This document shows, in pieces, positions 25,367 to 30,310 of a stretch of DNA of 36,130 nucleotides (positions are counted from its first letter, which is position 1; the number at the start of each line of letters is the position of its first letter). The notes beneath the pieces are model-generated. The model did no database searches. It was not told the origin of the DNA and saw nothing but the letters and a program-made list of their open reading frames with translations. The position numbers were made by a program, and so were the translations under genes. Source of the stretch: Saccharofermentans sp. (GTDB lineage: Bacteria; Bacillota; Clostridia; Saccharofermentanales; Saccharofermentanaceae); NCBI GenBank assembly GCA_024684815.1, contig JAIKWL010000043.1, positions 1 through 36,130 of the forward strand. Reading direction: 5' to 3'.

Positions 25367-27108
25367 TATGCTGCCCCTCCTTCACTTATATGCGCCTTCC
25401 ACATGCTGTTATAAAGTGTGCTCTTTGCCAGGAGTTCGCCGTGTGTTCCGGTGCATTCGACTGTACCGTTGTTTACAAGCACTATCTGATCGGCATTCGT
25501 GACCGTGGATAGTCTGTGCGCAATGATGATGACCGTCTTGTCCTTTATAAGTCCCGTAAGTGCGCGCTGTATCACGGCCTCATTCTCCGGGTCGATATAA
25601 GCCGTAGCTTCGTCAAGTATTACGATGGGTGCGTCCTTGAGCATTGCTCTTGCGATCGCTATCCTCTGGCGCTCGCCGCCTGACAGATGAGCTCCGCCGC
25701 TTCCGACGCTTGTCTCGTAACCCTGCGGCAGCGCTCTTATAAACTCGTCACATCCGGAAGCTTTGGAGACCTCCCGTACCTTATCATCCGAAGCAGAAGT
25801 ATTCCCCATCCTGATGTTATTCATTATCGTGTCATCAAACAGCCAATTATCCTGCGATACATATGCCACCTGATCGTAGAGCTGTTCAAGAGGGATGGAC
25901 TTAAGATCCTTACCGTCCATCTTCACAATGCCTTCCTTCACATCCCAGAAACCCCCTATGAGTTTTGCGATCGTGGATTTCCCGCTTCCCGAAGGACCTA
26001 CGAGCGCGGTAAAGCTCTTCTCGGGAATGCTGAGATTGACATTGTGAAGGACTTCCTCGCCCTCGTGATATGAATAATTGACACCGCAAAATTCAATGTT
26101 ATGAGTTTTCAGTTCAACGGGAGTCTCAGAGTGATCCTGTTCTTCGCCTGCCAGAAGTTCATCCACGGTGGCCACTGTGGTCGATACTTTGGCGGAAGAA
26201 TCAGTGAACTGGATGGCGGAAAGTATCGGACCGACCACACACATCGAGAGCATTATCGAAGTCATGAATACATCTGCGGTAATGTTGCCTGAGATATACA
26301 TCCACCAGCCTATGGGCAGGACGGTGATAAGTGTGCAGGGCGCTATCGTATAACAGAGTGCCTGGCAGACCTCTGTCTTTTTCATCCAGTAGCAATAGAA
26401 AGAGGCATTGGCAAGCACCTTTTCTTTGAACTTCTGATACGATGATTTCCGCTGGTTGTATGCTTTTATTACTTCGATGCCGTGGACATATTCGACTATG
26501 CTCGCGTTCATGTCCTGTGTGATCTCAACCGACTTTTTGTAGTCTTCCGAATAACTTGCTGCGATAAATCCGAAAAACAGCAGGCCGACAGGCACTGAGA
26601 TAAGGCATATAAGTCCCATTCTCCAGTCTACGATCATCATGTATACCCATACAGCTATGGCACCGATGATATTCGAAGTAAGTTCGGGGATCATGTGAGC
26701 GATCGGTCTTTCCATATGTTCGACTTCATCGACTATTATCTGCTTGAGTTTTCCGCTCGAAGTGTCGATGATCGTACCCAGCGGCATTCTCGGCAGTTTG
26801 GCAAATATCTGTTTTCTTATCTCACCCAAAAGTCCGAATGTTGCCTTGTGACTTACGCTCAGACCCTTGGCATACAAAAGACTCTTTAGTGCAAATCCGG
26901 CAAAAGCAGCTAAAACATATACAAGATAGTAATTCCATTCCCTGTTTCCGGATATCATTCCCGAAATGATCTTTGCCGCTGAAACATATGGAAAGATTCC
27001 GGATAAGACGCCCAGCACTGCCAGCACGACAGATAGCAGCAGCCTGCCGTGTTCGGGTTTTGCGATCTGCCATATCCTCATCATCGGATTTGACTTTTGT
27101 TCTTTCAA
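25366..27108 (-). CDS. ABC half-transporter (TMD-NBD), first subunit of heterodimer
   Basis: 580 residues from TTG at 27108, with GGAGG about ten bases upstream. An ATG at codon 9 or 10 lacks an SD. Six helices in residues 24-300. Walker A GPSGSGKS (371-378), LSGGER (475-480), Walker B VILDEA (496-501), His531 in IAHRLST. It is the complete paralog of the gene cut at the left edge; the shared segment is close to identical in protein but clearly diverged in DNA, mostly at third codon positions. It follows TetR gene 27185-27796, a terminator and iron box F. Confidence 0.94.
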   Translation of the reverse strand: MKEQKSNPMMRIWQIAKPEHGRLLLSVVLAVLGVLSGIFPYVSAAKIISGMISGNREWNYYLVYVLAAFAGFALKSLLYAKGLSVSHKATFGLLGEIRKQIFAKLPRMPLGTIIDTSSGKLKQIIVDEVEHMERPIAHMIPELTSNIIGAIAVWVYMMIVDWRMGLICLISVPVGLLFFGFIAASYSEDYKKSVEITQDMNASIVEYVHGIEVIKAYNQRKSSYQKFKEKVLANASFYCYWMKKTEVCQALCYTIAPCTLITVLPIGWWMYISGNITADVFMTSIMLSMCVVGPILSAIQFTDSSAKVSTTVATVDELLAGEEQDHSETPVELKTHNIEFCGVNYSYHEGEEVLHNVNLSIPEKSFTALVGPSGSGKSTIAKLIGGFWDVKEGIVKMDGKDLKSIPLEQLYDQVAYVSQDNWLFDDTIMNNIRMGNTSASDDKVREVSKASGCDEFIRALPQGYETSVGSGGAHLSGGERQRIAIARAMLKDAPIVILDEATAYIDPENEAVIQRALTGLIKDKTVIIIAHRLSTVTNADQIVLVNNGTVECTGTHGELLAKSTLYNSMWKAHISEGGAA

Positions 27109-27127
27109 CTTAACTTCACCTCCGTTA

Positions 27128-27143
27128 GTTAGCTTTGGCTAAC
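27128..27143 (-). promoter_or_regulatory. Iron-box-like operator F (exact)
   Basis: GTTAGCTTTGGCTAAC lies between the TetR terminator and the SD of the ABC gene, the same place as box A in the paralogous module. A TATAAA at 27150-27155 could be a -10 without an obvious -35. Confidence 0.78.
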
Positions 27144-27151
27144 CGTTGTTT

Positions 27152-27180
27152 TATAAAAATACCGCAGACCGGATCTGCGG
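27152..27180 (-). terminator. Intrinsic terminator after TetR gene
   Basis: Minus-strand stem CCGCAGA/TCTGCGG (27162-27168 and 27174-27180) with a 5-base loop, followed by TATTTTTATAAA. It corresponds in position to the terminator at 988-1024. Confidence 0.8.
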
Positions 27181-27184
27181 CATA

Positions 27185-27796
27185 TTAAATACCTAAAAGT
27201 TGTCTGTAACCTGCAATGCAGAAATCGCAGGCCTTCTTTGTCTCGCTGATATTTGCCTCTTCGGAAACCCCATCCAGAAACGCATCAAACGCGTAGTTTA
27301 TTACCATCGCCGATCCGATCCTTATAAAGCGTGATGAGATATTGTCAGGTCTTTTCATGAATCTCCTGCTGCTCTCAAGGAAGAACATCGTGTTTTTGCA
27401 CTCCTCATCTATGAGGTCACTGACAAAATTCTCATAGCTCGTTCCGCCGCTGCATTCAAGGATAAGCTTAAACACTTCACGTTCAGAGTACACATAATGG
27501 ATCAATGTCTCAATGGAACCGTAAGACATCTCGAATATATGCAGTACATCTTCCGCGGAGCCGATATTCATCTCACTCAGATCCTGATATGTCTTGTTAA
27601 ACATCTGAAGTTTTTCTGCCACGAGCGCGGAAAACAGATCGTCCTTGCTGTTAAAGTGAGCATAGAATGCCCCATTAGTTACTCCCGCATCTCTGCAGAT
27701 ATTCCTTATGGATGCATTTCTGAATCCGACCGCGCTGAAATTCATCATGGCGCTCTTAAGGATCAACTCATGTGTTTTATAAAAATCGTAGGACAT
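27185..27796 (-). CDS. TetR/AcrR-family transcriptional regulator
   Basis: 203 residues, paralog of 1025-1636 with the same length and start (MSYDFYKTHELILKSAM). The helix-turn-helix IRNICRDAGVTNGAFYAHFNSKDDLFSAL is almost identical to the other copy, so both probably bind the same operator (compare 1668-1687 with 27834-27853). The ligand domain differs more. It probably controls itself and, with iron box F, the ABC pair downstream. The SD is weak (AAAGAA). Confidence 0.9.
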   Translation of the reverse strand: MSYDFYKTHELILKSAMMNFSAVGFRNASIRNICRDAGVTNGAFYAHFNSKDDLFSALVAEKLQMFNKTYQDLSEMNIGSAEDVLHIFEMSYGSIETLIHYVYSEREVFKLILECSGGTSYENFVSDLIDEECKNTMFFLESSRRFMKRPDNISSRFIRIGSAMVINYAFDAFLDGVSEEANISETKKACDFCIAGYRQLLGI

Positions 27797-27833
27797 TTCT
27801 TTATTGCGGGCTAACCTTTTCGGATTTTTTACT

Positions 27834-27867
27834 GCGTAATATTACAGCGTAATCTTTTTAATGTCAA
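27834..27867 (-). promoter_or_regulatory. Promoter and palindromic operator of TetR gene 27185-27796
   Basis: TTGACA (27862-27867), 17 bases, TAATAT (27839-27844). The operator GCGTAATATTACAGCGTAAT (27834-27853) differs at one base from that at 1668-1687. Confidence 0.75.
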
Positions 27868-27894
27868 CGGTTTTGTCCCCCAAAGCGCAAAACG

Positions 27895-27924
27895 GTTAGC
27901 TGTGTATAACCGTCATGTTATAAT
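27895..27924 (+). promoter_or_regulatory. Promoter with iron-box G in the -35 region
   Basis: TATAAT (27919-27924) and TTAGCT (27896-27901) are 17 bases apart. The -35 is one arm of the one-mismatch box GTTAGCTGTGTATAAC (27895-27910); in the wider form GGTTA/TAACC the arms are perfect. It drives the SRPBCC gene at 27959. Confidence 0.68.
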
Positions 27925-27958
27925 ACACGTAAAATCTGTTAAATACGGAGCCAAAATA

Positions 27959-28396
27959 ATGAAGACCGTGCGTAAGACTTCCGTTTTTTCGGCATCAAGA
28001 GAAACAGTATTTGAGAAGCTGCAACAGCTGGAAACATTGCGATATATTGCTTATCCATATGCAACATTCGAGCCGGTTGATAAAAACAGCCCGCTCGTAT
28101 GGGAGGCCGGAAGCAGCTCATCTTACAGATTTAAACTTTTCGGCTTCATCCCCTTCGGTATCCACACCATCAACATCGAACATTTCGATCCGGATTATGT
28201 ACAAAGCCGGGAAGGCAATAAAAATGTACCGTTATGGAACCATAAGATATATCTCAAGCCGCTTGGAGACAAGACAGAATATACTGATGAAGTCGACATT
28301 GATGCCGGCTGGAAGACATTTTTTGTCTGGATATGGGCAAGGTCCTTTTATTCTCACAGACAGAAAAAATGGCTTAAGCTCCTTAAGGATATGTAA
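27959..28396 (+). CDS. SRPBCC (START/Bet v 1-like) ligand-binding protein
   Basis: 145 residues from ATG at 27959 (GGAG eight bases upstream); the frame is open 19 codons earlier, but that part covers the promoter. The start KTSVFSASRETVFEKLQQLETLRYI is typical of the polyketide-cyclase/SRPBCC fold. GTHTINI-like strands and DEVDIDAGWKTFFVWIWARSFYSHRQKKWLKLL give the long C-terminal helix of the fold. Members bind hydrophobic ligands or act as cyclases; a specific role is not visible. It is a single-gene unit under its own iron-box promoter, next to the divergent TetR gene. Confidence 0.78.
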   Translation: MKTVRKTSVFSASRETVFEKLQQLETLRYIAYPYATFEPVDKNSPLVWEAGSSSSYRFKLFGFIPFGIHTINIEHFDPDYVQSREGNKNVPLWNHKIYLKPLGDKTEYTDEVDIDAGWKTFFVWIWARSFYSHRQKKWLKLLKDM

Positions 28397-28464
28397 GCCC
28401 GTATCAGTTCATTAACAGCATCCCCTTTTCAAAAGTGTTGTTTGCCGTTCCGGTATTTTCATCA

Positions 28465-28518
28465 TTTACGTTACCGCGGTTTGTGTGATAAACTGTGTTT
28501 CAGTAAGCCATGGCTAAC
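28465..28518 (+). promoter_or_regulatory. Promoter and iron-box H of the DtxR-type regulator
   Basis: TTTACG (28465-28470) and GATAAA (28487-28492) are 16 bases apart. The predicted start near 28499 is followed at once by GTAAGCCATGGCTAAC (28503-28518), a one-mismatch box. A site just downstream of the start fits autorepression by the encoded DtxR protein. Confidence 0.6.
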
Positions 28519-28538
28519 CGAAATGAAAGGTGAACTTA

Positions 28539-28913
28539 ATGGAATTAATGGAATCGGGACAGATGTATCTTGAATCATTATATGTTCTCTCACTCGAGTC
28601 GGATATGGTCCGGGCCATCGATATCGGAGACTACCTGGGATACTCCAAACCGTCAGTAAGCCGGGCTTTGGTGCTTTTGAAAAACGAGGGGTATGTCGAC
28701 AAAGACAGCCGCGGTTTTCTTCATCTGACGGAAAAAGGGAAACAGATCGCCGAGAGTGTATATGAACGCCACAAGGTTCTGACAAAACTTTTCATCATGA
28801 TGGGAGTCGACACAGAAACCGCCAATCAGGATGCATGCCGCGTCGAACACTACATCGGGGATAAGACCTTCGAAGCGGTCAAAGCTTTCGTGGCAGATCA
28901 CATGCAGTCATGA
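28539..28913 (+). CDS. DtxR/IdeR-family iron-dependent transcriptional regulator
   Basis: 124 residues from ATG at 28539 (AAAGG eight bases upstream). The N-terminal winged helix (residues 1-66) has AIDIGDYLGYSKPSVSRALVLLKNEGYV and a Gly-Phe-Leu wing. The dimerisation/metal domain follows (67-124). Aligned to DtxR, the site-2 ligands are Met9, Cys100, Glu103 and His104 (DACRVEH); His78 and Glu12 fit the second site. Met and Cys match iron-type DtxR/IdeR rather than Mn-type MntR (Asp8, Glu99). It lacks the third SH3-like domain and is near MntR length. It probably binds the TTAG-N6-CTAA boxes throughout the window when Fe2+ is bound. Confidence 0.9.
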   Translation: MELMESGQMYLESLYVLSLESDMVRAIDIGDYLGYSKPSVSRALVLLKNEGYVDKDSRGFLHLTEKGKQIAESVYERHKVLTKLFIMMGVDTETANQDACRVEHYIGDKTFEAVKAFVADHMQS

Positions 28914-28973
28914 TCTGCTGAGCTTATATCCGCCACACTGTTGCCCGGTTCCTGCACGTATCGCATCAGAACA

Positions 28974-29026
28974 TTGACACAGACTTTAACCATATGGTAT
29001 ATTTTTATTGGTTAGTTTTGACTAAC
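28974..29026 (+). promoter_or_regulatory. Strong promoter with iron-box I at the start site
   Basis: TTGACA (28974-28979), 18 bases, TATATT (28998-29003). The exact box GTTAGTTTTGACTAAC (29011-29026) begins at about +1, a classical repressor position. The first feature downstream is a terminator hairpin, not a gene. Confidence 0.75.
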
Positions 29027-29092
29027 TGCCAGAAAAACATATGCTCCGCCGGAAGCTGCTCCTATTCATTCGCTTCCGGCGGATTTGTTTTC
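29010..29092 (+). ncRNA. Candidate iron-regulated small RNA, about 80 nt
   Basis: The promoter at 28974-29003 predicts a start near 29010, and a strong terminator ends at about 29092, leaving an RNA of some 80 bases with no SD-led ORF. The iron box covers its first 16 bases, so it should be made only when iron is scarce, the logic of RyhB or FsrA. The alternative is an attenuated leader of the ferredoxin gene at 29209. Confidence 0.5.
29045..29092 (+). terminator. Intrinsic terminator of the candidate small RNA
   Basis: Perfect 12-bp stem TCCGCCGGAAGC/GCTTCCGGCGGA (29045-29056 and 29072-29083), 15-base loop, TTTGTTTTC tail. It may also stop transcripts coming from the DtxR-type gene. Confidence 0.85.
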
Positions 29093-29095
29093 GGG

Positions 29096-29125
29096 GTTAG
29101 CGCCGGGTAACGTTTAGTAAACGTT
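29096..29125 (+). promoter_or_regulatory. Second operator cluster before ferredoxin 2
   Basis: GTTAGCGCCGGGTAAC (29096-29111) is a one-mismatch iron box. It overlaps a perfect 17-bp palindrome AACGTTTAGTAAACGTT (29109-29125). Both lie between the small-RNA terminator and a possible ferredoxin promoter. Confidence 0.5.
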
Positions 29126-29148
29126 GGGTTAAATCTTCCGTTTTGTTA

Positions 29149-29177
29149 TTGAAGAACTGATTTCCAAATGAAATAAT
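29149..29177 (+). promoter_or_regulatory. Possible proximal promoter of ferredoxin 2
   Basis: TTGAAG (29149-29154) and AATAAT (29172-29177) are 17 bases apart, 32 bases before the ATG. The layout resembles that before ferredoxin 1. Confidence 0.4.
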
Positions 29178-29208
29178 CAAATCACTAACTCACAAGGAGG
29201 ATCTTACT

Positions 29209-29379
29209 ATGTCATATGTAATTTCTGATGCATGCGTTTCTTGCGGCACTTGCGCTGACGGCTGCCCTGTCGGAGCTATTTCCCAGGGTGATACACAGTA
29301 CAACATCAATGCTGATGTTTGCGTATCCTGTGGTGCCTGTGAAGCTTCCTGCCCTGCAGGTGCTATCGCAGAAGGCTGA
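29209..29379 (+). CDS. Clostridial 2[4Fe-4S] ferredoxin (copy 2)
   Basis: 56 residues with Cys9, 12, 15, 19 and Cys38, 41, 44, 48 in two CxxCxxCxxxCP motifs. It is identical to copy 1 except Ser2 and Asp28. AAGGAGG lies eight bases before the ATG. The region upstream holds iron box I, a small-RNA terminator and a near-match box, so this copy may answer to iron while copy 1 does not. The role is low-potential electron transfer in the cytosol. Confidence 0.97.
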   Translation: MSYVISDACVSCGTCADGCPVGAISQGDTQYNINADVCVSCGACEASCPAGAIAEG

Positions 29380-29439
29380 TAATACCGCGCTTAAAGGAGT
29401 TCTGGAGTCAAACAGACTCTAAGACCGGATAAGTTGATC

Positions 29440-29486
29440 ACACCGTTCCCGAACCGGATCCTTCCACTCGGGAACGGTGTTTTTAT
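29440..29486 (+). terminator. Intrinsic terminator of ferredoxin 2
   Basis: 13-bp perfect stem (29440-29452 and 29468-29480) around a 15-base loop, ending in GGTGTTTTTAT. It lies 60 bases after the ferredoxin stop. Confidence 0.9.
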
Positions 29487-29497
29487 TTGCCTGCTTG

Positions 29498-29528
29498 GTT
29501 AGCCAGATCTAACCGCCTGTGTTATAAT
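29498..29528 (+). promoter_or_regulatory. Promoter with iron-box J in the -35 region
   Basis: TATAAT (29523-29528) and TTAGCC (29499-29504) are 18 bases apart. The -35 is an arm of the exact box GTTAGCCAGATCTAAC (29498-29513), identical in geometry to box B. It drives the ATC-hydrolase-family gene at 29618. Confidence 0.78.
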
Positions 29529-29556
29529 GCTCGGCGAAAAACATAAAGCCGCGGAA

Positions 29557-29578
29557 CCGGTATCAGGTACCGGATTTT
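29557..29578 (+). promoter_or_regulatory. Terminator-like hairpin in the leader of 29618
   Basis: Stem CCGGTA/TACCGG (29557-29562 and 29568-29573) with a 5-base loop and ATTTT tail, about 25 bases after the predicted start and before the SD. It could be an attenuator; the stem is short. Confidence 0.35.
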
Positions 29579-29617
29579 ACAGATATATCGATAATCGCTT
29601 TTATGAGGTAATCAGCA

Positions 29618-30226
29618 GTGCACAGGATCATCCGGACAGTTTGTGCGATCGCAGCAGAAGATATCGGTCAGGATAAAGCAGCCCGGATCGCTTCAACAGC
29701 TCAGTCACGGTACGGGGTTCTTCTGTCGGAAAACCAAAGTGATAACAAAGCATTAAGGGCACACACCTTTAAACGCATATATCCGAGCATTGCGGTATAT
29801 GAAAGTTTACTTGCCGAAGGCATCTCATCTGAGAAGGCCGTCTGGTACATCCGCGAATACTTTCAGAGATTTTCCGCCAAAACCGTTCCTCACATACAGC
29901 GCCTTATCAGGATAACCGGGCTGGCAGGCAAAATGCCCGGACTCTTCTTTAAGATCGCGGTAAAGAACTTCGGAACGGATGCCGGTTTTGTATACGAGTT
30001 TCCCGAAAGCCACGGTAACGAAGCCAGATTTAATATCGTTAAGTGTCCGTATATGGAAACATGCACCAGGTATGGCTGTCCCGAGATCACAAAAGCTTTT
30101 TGCGACGGAGATGATGCAGGCTACGGCAATCTCCATCCCAGACTCATATGGGGACGCACTAAGACCATAGGCCGCGGAGGAGACTGCTGCGATTTCCTTC
30201 TTGAATACAAAAAGGATGACCCGTGA
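29618..30226 (+). CDS. ATC hydrolase family protein
   Basis: 202 residues from GTG at 29618 (GAGG nine bases upstream). The signature is complete: IVKCPYMETC, YGCPEITKAFCDGDD, GYGNLHP, GRTKTIGRGGDCCDFLL. It is closest to the copies at 22334 and 7570. The N-terminal half is helical with Arg-rich stretches; no signal peptide. It is a single-gene unit under an iron-box promoter, ending in a bidirectional terminator. The reaction is unknown beyond the family name (thiazoline-carboxylate ring opening). Confidence 0.82.
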   Translation: MHRIIRTVCAIAAEDIGQDKAARIASTAQSRYGVLLSENQSDNKALRAHTFKRIYPSIAVYESLLAEGISSEKAVWYIREYFQRFSAKTVPHIQRLIRITGLAGKMPGLFFKIAVKNFGTDAGFVYEFPESHGNEARFNIVKCPYMETCTRYGCPEITKAFCDGDDAGYGNLHPRLIWGRTKTIGRGGDCCDFLLEYKKDDP

Positions 30227-30233
30227 TCACGGA

Positions 30234-30266
30234 AAAAGACCTCCGTATGACGGAAGGTTTGTTTTC
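30234..30266. terminator. Bidirectional intrinsic terminator
   Basis: Arms ACCTCCGT (30239-30246) and ACGGAAGGT (30250-30258) with a 3-base loop and one bulge. The plus strand ends TTTGTTTTC; the minus strand ends TCTTTTTCC. It serves the convergent genes 29618 (+) and 30311 (-). Confidence 0.75.
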
Positions 30267-30310
30267 GATCAATAATCCTGAAACCTTCTTTCTAACGACG
30301 GCCATAACCG

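Noticed and set aside
27811..27816. CTAACC half-site before TetR gene 27185
   Set aside because: No matching GTTAG at the right distance; a single half-site is expected by chance.
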